Part shown: piece by piece, positions 44,927 to 52,872 of the stretch
Layout: the number at the start of each line of letters is the position of its first letter
Numbering within the stretch: position 1 is the stretch's first letter
NCBI GenBank assembly: GCA_033852135.1
Contig: JAWSVB010000006.1
Span: 62,001-126,000 of the forward strand
Direction of reading: 5' to 3'
DNA from: QZLE01 sp033852135
Lineage (GTDB): Bacteria > Pseudomonadota > Gammaproteobacteria > QZLD01
Length of the DNA: 64,000 bases
The notes under the pieces: model-generated
The model's input: the letters and a program-made list of their open reading frames with translations, nothing else
Database searches by the model: none
Told to the model about the DNA's origin: nothing
Translations under genes and position numbers: made by a program

Positions 44927-46057
44927 TTATGCAGTTAAAACTGCTCCTGCTGGTATCTCACCATGCTCAACATAACGCCATAAAGCAACCAACAGTTTTC
45001 TGGCCATTGCTACAATACCTATACGACGCATCCTCTTACCTCCACCTGCAAAACGATTTTCAAACCATTTGCTAATGTCGCTTTGCGGTTGGTTACGTAG
45101 CCAAAGCCATGAGAGTTCTATCATCATCTTTCGTATTCGCTTATTACCTGCCTTGCTTATTCCTTGCTCTCTCGTACTATCACCACTATCGTATGGCGTT
45201 GGAGTAAGGCCTGCACAAGATCCAACTTGCTTTGCATTCCTAAACTTTCGCCAGTTGAAAAACTCCATTCCCAATATCCAACTGGACTGCCAACCAACTC
45301 CTTTTAATAACATCATTTGGTTCACATTACTCATGTCTTTATTGTCTTCTTTGGCTCTTTGAACCTGCAGCTTCTCCAGTTCCTTGATTTGCTCATGAAC
45401 TAGATTGTATCGTTCATATTCTCGCTTTAGTTCAGACTTTAAATCCTTTGGTAGCTCATAGCCTCCCAGCGTTGGTTTATTGCTAACCAATATCTCCGGC
45501 AATTCCGAAAGCAGATTAATAGCTACTCCATGAGCTACCAGCAGGGATTTGATACGTGCTGAATGACTACCTCTTTCCTTTATCAATCGATCTCGTTCAC
45601 GTGTTAAGCGTCTAAGATCCTCTTCTTCTACCGTTGGTACCCTGATACTCCTTAGCGCCTCATTTTCTCCACTCTTGAAGCGCATCAACAATCTTAACAG
45701 CGCTTTAACATCAACCTTATCTGTCTTTACCTGCTTTTTACGACGACTGGTTTCTATACTCGCAGAATCTATTACGTGATTCTCTATTCCTTCTTCTTGT
45801 AAATATCTGTGTATCCAAAAACCATCTCTTCCTGCTTCATAACAACTATGCACTTTGCAATCAGCATCTAAGTTCAGCTTCTCTTTTGCCAACTTTATTT
45901 CTTGCATCAAAGAAGCAGTATCTCTGGCTAAGACATTCTTGATTCTGTGCTTAACACCATCACTAAATCCTATTTTCCAATTCTTATGACTTAATTCTAA
46001 AGCCATATACAAAACTGTTGATTCTGCGGTACCATTTATTTGAAGGATTGATTTCAT
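44927..46057 (-). CDS. IS110-family transposase (DEDD)
   Basis: 376 residues. N-terminal RuvC-like DEDD domain: first acidic residue as Glu in YMALELSHKNW (usually Asp), then CYEAGRDGFW and KTDKVDVKALLRLL. C-terminal Transposase_20 domain with MMLLKGVGWQSSWILGMEF, GSCAGLTPTPYDSGDSTREQ and GISKAGNKRIRKMMIELSW; the Ser in SGD or STRE is the likely catalytic one. ATG at 46055-46057 has GGGAG about 8 bases upstream; an earlier TTG is possible. Looks intact, so possibly active. Confidence 0.92.
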   Translation of the reverse strand: MKSILQINGTAESTVLYMALELSHKNWKIGFSDGVKHRIKNVLARDTASLMQEIKLAKEKLNLDADCKVHSCYEAGRDGFWIHRYLQEEGIENHVIDSASIETSRRKKQVKTDKVDVKALLRLLMRFKSGENEALRSIRVPTVEEEDLRRLTRERDRLIKERGSHSARIKSLLVAHGVAINLLSELPEILVSNKPTLGGYELPKDLKSELKREYERYNLVHEQIKELEKLQVQRAKEDNKDMSNVNQMMLLKGVGWQSSWILGMEFFNWRKFRNAKQVGSCAGLTPTPYDSGDSTREQGISKAGNKRIRKMMIELSWLWLRNQPQSDISKWFENRFAGGGKRMRRIGIVAMARKLLVALWRYVEHGEIPAGAVLTA

Positions 46058-46177
46058 CTCTTTGCTCCCAGTGTTTTTGGTCAAACTTTATGGTAGCTGA
46101 TTTGTCTTCAATCCTTCATAGTTTCTACGACTTAGGCCGGCAATCTCTGTCAGGCTTTTTTTAATTATAATCTGCAT

Positions 46178-47191
46178 ATGAAAAACGAACTCACAACACC
46201 ACTGCTCACATCGGCAGTACAAACGCTGGTGGAAACCATCCGTACCGAAATCGAAGCCGGAAAAGAGCGTGCCTACCTTGCGATGGAGCAGGAAAAAAGA
46301 CTCACCTACTGGAATGTAGGCAAACAGATAAAAGAGCATCTTCTGCAGAATGCGGATAGAGCTGATTATGGTGACAATCTGATTGGCCAACTATCTAAAG
46401 AATTGGATCTAGCTTTTAATCTTTTATACGATAGCGTCCGTTTTTATGAGCAATATCCAGAGATTTTGCATGCGCATGCAAAATTGACATGGACACATAT
46501 AAGAATGCTCGTTCATGTGCCGGAAAAGCAGTCCAGGCAAGCTTTTGAGCGTAAAATTATACAAGAAAATCTCAGCTCGCGAGAGTTGCAAAAACTGCTA
46601 AAAAGTGGAAAAAACAAATCCAAGAAAGATGAAATCCCAACCCTGAAGGTTGAGCGTGGTCAGCCGCATATCTACTGCCTGAAGAAACTTCAAGGCCAAA
46701 CTATGGTAGATCTTGGCTTTAGAACTTATATGAAAAGCCCATTTACAGAGCATGAGAGAGTGAGTTCTACAAAAGAGATAATAGGCAAAACTGAAAAACT
46801 CGACCAAAGCTACCGCTTTATACCTGCAGGCCCAGAAAAGGTTCCGCATTACACCTATAAGGCATATGTAATCGAAGTTATCGACGGCGATACCCTCTGG
46901 GTCAATATCGATCTCGGCTTTGACATGTGGAGCAATCAAAAGCTGAGGCTGAAAGGGATAAACACTAGGGAACTACTAAGTCCCCAAGGGCAAAACGCCA
47001 AAGAGTATATGGAAACCAAGCTTAAAGGGTGTGAGTTCATCGCCATTAAAACTTACTGGCGCGATAAATTCACCCGCTATCTTGCCGATATTTTTTATAA
47101 TAAAAGCGAAAAGGATTTTTTAAGCCTGGTTAATAATGGCAAGCACTTAAACCAAGAGTTGTTGGATAAAGAGTTAGCAGTTAAGTATTGA
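46178..47191 (+). CDS. DUF1016-domain protein fused to an SNase-like nuclease
   Basis: 337 residues. The N-terminal half (about 10-145) is DUF1016_N (YhcG-type): YWNVGKQIKEHLL, YGDNLIGQLSKEL, KLTWTHIRMLVHV. The usual C-terminal PD-(D/E)XK domain is replaced by an SNase-like barrel (about 226-337): VIEVIDGDTLWVNID, LRLKGINTREL, DKFTRYLADIFY, keeping the positions of the SNase catalytic Arg, Glu and Arg. A perfect palindrome is embedded at codons 96-103. Role unknown; DUF1016 proteins are linked to DNA processing and defence. Sits directly beside the IS110 element. Confidence 0.78.
   Translation: MKNELTTPLLTSAVQTLVETIRTEIEAGKERAYLAMEQEKRLTYWNVGKQIKEHLLQNADRADYGDNLIGQLSKELDLAFNLLYDSVRFYEQYPEILHAHAKLTWTHIRMLVHVPEKQSRQAFERKIIQENLSSRELQKLLKSGKNKSKKDEIPTLKVERGQPHIYCLKKLQGQTMVDLGFRTYMKSPFTEHERVSSTKEIIGKTEKLDQSYRFIPAGPEKVPHYTYKAYVIEVIDGDTLWVNIDLGFDMWSNQKLRLKGINTRELLSPQGQNAKEYMETKLKGCEFIAIKTYWRDKFTRYLADIFYNKSEKDFLSLVNNGKHLNQELLDKELAVKY
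46463..46484. repeat. 22-bp perfect palindrome inside the DUF1016 gene
   Basis: Core ATTTT-GCA-TGCGCA-TGC-AAAAT, arms of 11 bases. The central TGCATGCGCATGCA is identical to that at 42924-42937. It encodes ILHAHAK without breaking the frame. Confidence 0.85.
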
Positions 47192-47566
47192 TGGATTGCT
47201 TGAATAAGGGTTGTAGGTTTGGGTGGAATCAATGAGGTAAGGGGTTTTGATTTTGCTCTTCGCTTCGCTTAGAAATCAATAGGCTGCTGCCCCCATCATT
47301 TATGGCGAAAAACCTTTCGCTCTTTGCATGGAAGTTAGTAATGCATGGTGGGTAACGCCATTCATATCGCTCTGGTGCTGGAGTAGTTGGGTATATTTGA
47401 AAATATTTTATTAGTAATGTATTATCCGGCCCTAGTTTAGGATGCTAGCTATAGATGCGGCATGCTAATCAATAAACTATGGGATTTTTATTTATATTTA
47501 AAATAGAAATATTTAAAAATGATACACGGCTTAGTGTGTCGATAATTTATGTTAATGAGGTTTTTT
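47192..47566. other. Intergenic stretch before the outer-membrane protein gene
   Basis: Holds the inverted copy (47239-47295) of the repeat seen at 37079, and a GGTGGGTAACGCC fragment at 47347. The last ~150 bases are AT-rich and probably carry the promoter of the next gene; no gene is apparent. Confidence 0.5.
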
Positions 47567-48289
47567 ATGAAAAAGTTAATTGCTCTTGCAGTTTTAGGCA
47601 CTTCTTTGGGGTGTTCATCTATGGCTATGGCTGAAGGTGGGTTTGATGGGTTATACCTAAAAGGCGGTCTTGGTTATGTTATGGGAATTGATGAAACAAC
47701 TAATGATATAGCTGGAGGATTCGACGGTGCAGATGCTGCTTTTGATTTTGATGCAGATAGCTCAATAGCACTTCAATTTGCAGTAGGTTTTAAAATTAAT
47801 GAATACCTGACAACAGAAGTTTCACTACAACATAATACTGGCTACGATATTTCTGGTGATTTACTGGTAGATGGAGAGAAACTTGATTTTTATGAAGAAG
47901 GTGCATATTACACAGTAGACTCGGATCTTGATACTACCTCTTTGATGGCTACTGCAATAATTGATTTTGCTGCCTTAGCAGAAAGTGATTGGGCTGTTAA
48001 ACCATACGCTGGTTTAGGAGTTGGTTATGCAAAAAATAGCCTTGGTAATCTGCATCTGGAAGCTGATTTTGATGGTGACTCAGGAGAAACTGATGTTAAA
48101 GGTGGATCTGATTCTGGGTTTGCATGGAAGGTTGTTGCTGGAGCAACATTCCCAATTAATAAAAATTTAGCATTTGATGCATCTTATCAATATGCTGATT
48201 ATGGTTCTGTTGATGTAGATGTAGATGGAGATATAACATTAGATGTTAAGTCTCATGAGCTTATGTTTGCTTTAAAATATATGCTTTAA
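47567..48289 (+). CDS. OmpA-like beta-barrel outer-membrane protein
   Basis: 240 residues. Signal peptide MKKLIALAVLGTSLGCSSMAMA, then an eight-stranded barrel pattern: GLYLKGGLGYVMG, QFAVGFKINEYLTTEVSLQH, VKPYAGLGVGYA, AWKVVAGATFPINKNLAFDASYQYADYG, and the terminal strand HELMFALKYML, whose C-terminal aromatic/hydrophobic pattern suits BAM recognition. Acidic loops are Asp-rich (FDFDADS, VDVDVDGD). ATG at 47567 follows GAGG by six bases. Function unknown. Confidence 0.87.
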   Translation: MKKLIALAVLGTSLGCSSMAMAEGGFDGLYLKGGLGYVMGIDETTNDIAGGFDGADAAFDFDADSSIALQFAVGFKINEYLTTEVSLQHNTGYDISGDLLVDGEKLDFYEEGAYYTVDSDLDTTSLMATAIIDFAALAESDWAVKPYAGLGVGYAKNSLGNLHLEADFDGDSGETDVKGGSDSGFAWKVVAGATFPINKNLAFDASYQYADYGSVDVDVDGDITLDVKSHELMFALKYML

Positions 48290-48311
48290 GCAGAATAAAT
48301 ATTTTTGAGTT

Positions 48312-48340
48312 AAAAGCCTCAGCATCGCTGGGGCTTTTTA
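48312..48340 (+). terminator. Rho-independent terminator after the barrel protein gene
   Basis: AAAGCCTCAGC pairs with GCTGGGGCTTT (one T-G pair) around a 3-base loop and leads into a T run; 22 bases after the stop. Confidence 0.85.
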
Positions 48341-48391
48341 TTATAAGCGCCCCAGGTTATTTAGTGAGATTGGCAAATATAGTTTGTAGTT

Positions 48392-48700
48392 TTACTTCTC
48401 TTTAGGTTTGCTCAAATCCAACAAAAAATGTCCATAAACCATTTTCGATGGTAGGTCGAGGACGATCACCATCCCCACTTTGTCGGTGGTGGAGTTGATG
48501 ATTACGTGTTCGTATTTTTCACCCTGCATCTGGTAGACGTTGGTTACATCCCCCTCTTTGCAATCGAACCCTTGGTAGTCTTCTTCTGGGATTTGGTCGA
48601 TATATTCCCAAAAGTCGAACGGTGGTTCTCCGGTCTCTTTTTTACTGGGTTTGGCGATGGTTGCTTGGAACTCTTTTTCGGTTAGTTTTCTGCTGCTCAT
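48392..48700 (-). CDS. Hypothetical protein downstream of ntrX
   Basis: 102 residues, acidic, no signal peptide or membrane helix. Starts MSSRKLTEKEFQATIAKPSK; PPFDFWEYIDQIPEEDYQGFD in the middle and VGMVIVLDLPSKMVYGHFLLDL near the end suggest a small soluble alpha/beta protein. I do not recognise the family. It starts 8 bases after ntrX stops and is probably the last gene of that operon, so it may work with or be regulated alongside NtrYX. Confidence 0.75.
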   Translation of the reverse strand: MSSRKLTEKEFQATIAKPSKKETGEPPFDFWEYIDQIPEEDYQGFDCKEGDVTNVYQMQGEKYEHVIINSTTDKVGMVIVLDLPSKMVYGHFLLDLSKPKEK

Positions 48701-48708
48701 GTTTCTAT

Positions 48709-50076
48709 TTACTTCTCTTTATTGTCTATGCCGTAGGATTTTAGTTTGCGATAGAGGTTGGTCCTCTCCACCTTTATCCTTTTGGCCATCTGGCTAACTC
48801 CACCAGGGTAGTTTTCCAGTTGGTGTTGTAGATACTCTTTTTCAAATTGGTCGCGCGCCTCTTTTAACGGCAACTCATAAAGTATTGAGGTGTTATTGGA
48901 TGAGCCTTCAATCTGTACAGGTTCATCGCCAAGAATTTTCTCCACCTCTTCCAGGGAGATCTCTTCGTCGTTACCGAGGATGAGGAGGCGCTGCACCATG
49001 TTTTTCAGTTCACGGATGTTGCCGGGCCAAGGGTAGTTACGCAATCGGTTTTGTGCTCCGAAGCTGACCTTCCGATAGGTGAGGCTGTCGCGTCTAACAT
49101 ATAGGTCTATGTAGTATTCTAGGAGTTCGTGTACATCGTCTTGGTGTTCACGTAGTGGTGGAATATGAATCGGCACTACGTTGAGTTGGTAGTAGAGGTC
49201 GTCACGGAAACGCCCAGCTTTTACCTCTTCTGCTATATCTAGTCGAGTAGCTGCTACAACTCTTACGTCTATTTCGGTTGGCTCGGTGCCGCCAACTCGG
49301 GTTATTTTGCCGCTTTGTAGGGCGTTGAGGAGGCGGATTTGAGTTTGGATATCGAGGTCGGTGACTTCATTGATAAATAGGGTGCCGTTATTGGCCTGCT
49401 CTAGTTTACCGTAGACTACCTTTTCTCCATCTTCGGTGCCGAATAGTTCGGCGGAGGAGCTATCACCGGTTAATGAGCCAGCTGCAATTTCGATGAAGGG
49501 GTGGTCTTTACGTAGGCTCATGCCGTGTAGGTAGCGCGCAAAGCTCATCTTGCCGGTGCCAGCTTCGCCGGATAGCAGTACCCAGGTATCGTGATGGGCG
49601 ATCTTTTTGATTTGTTTGCGTAGCTCTTGCATGGTTTCGCTACGGCCGATTGGTTCATCTAGTGGTACTAGTAGCTGCTTGAGATCGCTGTTCTCACGGT
49701 GGAGTTTTTCGTTTTCCAGGGCGCGTTCTACTGTTAGTAGTAGTTTGGCGATGGAGAGTGGTTTTTCTATGAAGTCATAGGCGCCGAGTTTGGTGGCTTC
49801 AATTGCTGTCTCTACAGTACCGTGGCCCGACATCATTATTATTGGGCAGGGTAGTGCGCCATCTTCAGACCACTCTTTTAGTAGGGTGATGCCGTCGATA
49901 TCTGGCATCCAAATATCGAGCAGGATTAGGTCGGGTTTGTGGTTGCGCAGCGCTTGTTGGGCCTCTTTGCCATTGGCTGCGGAGTCTACTGTAAACCCTT
50001 CATCGTCGAGGATTTCGCATAGTAGGGTCCTGATATCTGGTTCGTCATCAACTACCAGTATAAAAGGGGTGCTCAT
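48709..50076 (-). CDS. ntrX: Response regulator NtrX
   Basis: 455 residues. Receiver domain with Asp54 in ILLDIWMPD, AAA+ domain with Walker A GEAGTGKM (170-177), and C-terminal Fis-type HTH (VSQMAKRIKVERTNLYRKLKSYGI). The sigma-54-contact loop is absent (AELFGTEDGEKVVYGKLE where GAFTGA is expected), and Walker B has Asn for Asp (LFINEV), so it is unlikely to remodel sigma-54 polymerase. Overlaps ntrY by 4 bases. Confidence 0.92.
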   Translation of the reverse strand: MSTPFILVVDDEPDIRTLLCEILDDEGFTVDSAANGKEAQQALRNHKPDLILLDIWMPDIDGITLLKEWSEDGALPCPIIMMSGHGTVETAIEATKLGAYDFIEKPLSIAKLLLTVERALENEKLHRENSDLKQLLVPLDEPIGRSETMQELRKQIKKIAHHDTWVLLSGEAGTGKMSFARYLHGMSLRKDHPFIEIAAGSLTGDSSSAELFGTEDGEKVVYGKLEQANNGTLFINEVTDLDIQTQIRLLNALQSGKITRVGGTEPTEIDVRVVAATRLDIAEEVKAGRFRDDLYYQLNVVPIHIPPLREHQDDVHELLEYYIDLYVRRDSLTYRKVSFGAQNRLRNYPWPGNIRELKNMVQRLLILGNDEEISLEEVEKILGDEPVQIEGSSNNTSILYELPLKEARDQFEKEYLQHQLENYPGGVSQMAKRIKVERTNLYRKLKSYGIDNKEK

Positions 50077-52274
50077 GGTTGTGCTCCTGGTTCTTCAATA
50101 TCGGGAAGGGGTAGGTTAATTGAGATCTCGGCTCCACCCTCTTCATGATTGCGTGCATAGATTTTACCACCATGTTCTTCAATAATCTTTTTCACAATGG
50201 GGAGGCCGAGTCCGGTCCCCTTGGCTTTGGTGGTAACGTATGGCTCGAATATGTGTTCCAATACGCCGTCGGCAAAGCCGGGCCCATTGTCTAATATGCT
50301 TATGTGGATATATCTTTGTGCTTCTAGCTGGAATGTTTCGATATCGATGGCTATTTTCTTATGCTGGTTTTCTGCCGACATCATCGATTCAACACCGTTG
50401 CGCAGCAGGTTGTTGAAGATTTGGCGCATCCGTCCTGAGTCTGCCCAGATTAACGGGAGCTCCTCTTCACAGTTAAAGTTAAAGCTGATTTTGCTGTTGG
50501 CGCTGATGAAGAGATCGAGCACTTCGCTCAATATGGCATCGACGTGTACTAGTGTCGGTTTGCTGGCTGGTGCACGCGCGTAATCGGCGAATTCGTTTAC
50601 CATCTCTTTCATGGTATCTACTTGCGAGATGATGGTGTTGGTGGCTTTGTCGAATAGCTCGACATCGGCTTCGGGCATAGTTTTTAGGTATTTGCGCCTT
50701 AGCCTTTCGGTTGCCAGCTGAATCGGTGTTAGTGGGTTTTTAATCTCGTGTGCTAGTCGGCGCGCTACTTCACCCCAAGCGGAGTCTCGTTGTGCTTGCA
50801 CGATGCTGGTGATATCGTCAAATACGATTACATAGCCGTTGCGACCGTTGAGCCCACCGGGGATGGAGACCCCATGGCACATGATAATCTGTTTCCCTTC
50901 TGGTCCGAGGTAGGATACCTGTTCCGACCAATCCTCTTGAACCCCGGTAATATTGCGCACTAGCATCTCGACAAATCTATCCAGGAATGGATAGTGGCTG
51001 GAGATGGAGTCGATGCGCTCTTCCAGAATCTTACCAATATCTATTTTGAGGATATCCTTAGCGGAGTTATTGGCGGTGCGCACGATGTAATCGGCATTAA
51101 CGGTTAGTACCCCTGACCTTAGGTGGCCAAGTACTGTCTCTAAGTAGGTTTTTTGCCTCTCAACTTGCTGCTGACTGTAGCTGGCTTCATCTCGAGCCTG
51201 GGCGATTTTACGCGTCATGTCGTTGAAGGATTTAACTAGATAGCCTAGCTCCCCTTCACCTACGGATGGAAGTTGGTGGCTGTAGTCGCCTGTAGATAGA
51301 GCTTGGGTTCCATCGATAAGGACTCGTACTGGGGCGATGAATCTTCGAGCAGCATAAAATGCAGCCCATATAGCTGAGAGTAGGCTTAGGCCAAGTACCA
51401 GCGATAGGGTGAGCATGAAGCTGGTTTTAAGCGGGCCACGCATGTAGGTTAATTGGTTGTAGGTATCGAATGCTTGGGTTATGTCGTCGGCTAGACTATT
51501 CATATGGTCTGGAACCGGGAACAGAGCGTATAGGGCCCAGTGTTCAGCTTCTGTACTGTGTCTTTTTATCGGTATCATGATGCGAATGTGCATCCCTTTT
51601 TCCTCTACCGGGTCGATACCTATATATGGGGTTCCGTTTCTTACCTGCGATAGTACCCCTTCGGATGGGGAGTGGGGGATGAAATCTGAGGGGTCAATCG
51701 AACTAGAGGCGACAATGCGCGCATTTTTGCCATAGATGGAAAGTTCGGAGGAGTTAATATCATTTCTGATATCGTTGAGTGTTAGTGCTGCTAACTCCTC
51801 AGGGATGGTTTCCAGAACTTTGGAGCTGGCTTCGACGCGATGCAGTAGGTCGCTGGTACGCAGGTTAAGTGAGGATCTAGAGAGTTCAATCGAGTTTTTC
51901 AGTGCTCCTTCAACTTCAACATCAAACCAGCTGTCGATACTCTGGGTGAGGAATTTGCTGGAGAAATAGAAAACCATCGATACCGGCACAATGGATAGGA
52001 CGATGAAGATAATTACCAGGCGAATGGTTAATCTGGTGCCGATAACTTTTTGCTGGTGCTGCTTGCCCAGTTGGAAAAAGTTATACAGAACTAATGAGGT
52101 GAGGATAAGCCCCAGAGCAACATTGACGATGATTAACCATAGATACATGTCGCTGAAGCGGTCGGAGTTTTGTGTAGCGCTGCTCATGAGGTAGAGGGAG
52201 AACAGCATTAGGGCAAAAATGACGATACGCGGATAAAGTCCGGCGCGTTTAGCGACTAGTCTTTTAGTAACCAT
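50073..52274 (-). CDS. ntrY: Sensor histidine kinase NtrY
   Basis: 733 residues. N-terminal membrane helices (about 13-85), periplasmic sensor part, another helix near 280-300, HAMP (about 300-360), PAS (about 380-480), HisKA with RLAHEIKNPLTPIQLATERLRRKY and HATPase_c (NNLLRNGVESM, DNGPGFADGVLEHIFEPYVTTKAKGTGLGLPIVKK). ATG at 52272-52274 is chosen; it overlaps the DUF4390 gene by 19 bases. Pairs with NtrX; nitrogen, redox or envelope signals are suggested for relatives. Confidence 0.93.
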   Translation of the reverse strand: MVTKRLVAKRAGLYPRIVIFALMLFSLYLMSSATQNSDRFSDMYLWLIIVNVALGLILTSLVLYNFFQLGKQHQQKVIGTRLTIRLVIIFIVLSIVPVSMVFYFSSKFLTQSIDSWFDVEVEGALKNSIELSRSSLNLRTSDLLHRVEASSKVLETIPEELAALTLNDIRNDINSSELSIYGKNARIVASSSIDPSDFIPHSPSEGVLSQVRNGTPYIGIDPVEEKGMHIRIMIPIKRHSTEAEHWALYALFPVPDHMNSLADDITQAFDTYNQLTYMRGPLKTSFMLTLSLVLGLSLLSAIWAAFYAARRFIAPVRVLIDGTQALSTGDYSHQLPSVGEGELGYLVKSFNDMTRKIAQARDEASYSQQQVERQKTYLETVLGHLRSGVLTVNADYIVRTANNSAKDILKIDIGKILEERIDSISSHYPFLDRFVEMLVRNITGVQEDWSEQVSYLGPEGKQIIMCHGVSIPGGLNGRNGYVIVFDDITSIVQAQRDSAWGEVARRLAHEIKNPLTPIQLATERLRRKYLKTMPEADVELFDKATNTIISQVDTMKEMVNEFADYARAPASKPTLVHVDAILSEVLDLFISANSKISFNFNCEEELPLIWADSGRMRQIFNNLLRNGVESMMSAENQHKKIAIDIETFQLEAQRYIHISILDNGPGFADGVLEHIFEPYVTTKAKGTGLGLPIVKKIIEEHGGKIYARNHEEGGAEISINLPLPDIEEPGAQP

Positions 52275-52843
52275 GTGGCCCAATCACTTTTTAGACGCCA
52301 GCTGCCAGATAGGTAGGCGGTGGCTTTTAATGGTAGCGGCAGAGATTCGATCTCGAGCCGATTGCGCACGGTTATAAACAGTTCTTTATCTTCGGGTAGG
52401 ATGTTTTTATCCACCAGTGGCAGATTTTTAATCGTGGTGAGCTCATCTAGTACGCGGTAGAGCTTGGAGTAGGATGTTTGTTTGCCAGTGTTGATATTGG
52501 TGAGAATATATTGCTGGCTGAGGGCGTGATAGTTGATTCTGTATCTTTGGGTGATAGCGACTATCTCTTTATTCCAATACCAGTGGTCTGTGTATATATT
52601 GAACTGGGTTTGCAGGGTGATTGGCACCCCATTTTGCAGAGCTTCAATTACGGTGTCGTTGAGGTGAAACTCTTGCTCTAAGTCGGCTATAAAAACGTTA
52701 TCTATTAGTTTGGTTGTAAGGTTGTTGATACTGAAAACCGCTTGGTTTTCTTGCTGTTGAGTTTCTGCAGATATATTGGTTGAGATTAGGGTGGATAGGG
52801 TTAATAAGATGAATGCAAAAGCGCTCCTGAGAAGATGATTCAT
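52256..52843 (-). CDS. DUF4390 domain-containing periplasmic protein
   Basis: 195 residues from the ATG at 52841-52843: signal peptide MNHLLRSAFAFILLTLSTLI to about NISA, then a beta-rich domain (NNLTTKLIDNVFIADLEQEFHLN, NGVPITLQTQF, LSGSWRLKSDW at the end) typical of DUF4390 proteins encoded between rsmB and ntrY. A start 16 codons earlier, overlapping rsmB, is possible. Function unknown; position suggests a link to NtrY. Confidence 0.83.
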   Translation of the reverse strand: MNHLLRSAFAFILLTLSTLISTNISAETQQQENQAVFSINNLTTKLIDNVFIADLEQEFHLNDTVIEALQNGVPITLQTQFNIYTDHWYWNKEIVAITQRYRINYHALSQQYILTNINTGKQTSYSKLYRVLDELTTIKNLPLVDKNILPEDKELFITVRNRLEIESLPLPLKATAYLSGSWRLKSDWATWLLKD

Positions 52844-52872
52844 CTCAGGGATCTTGATACAAAAGCTGTTAG

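Noticed and set aside
35978..47566. Prophage or conjugative island
   Set aside because: No integrase, structural phage genes, conjugation genes or attachment repeats are seen; the zone looks like an accumulation of repeats and small mobile elements.
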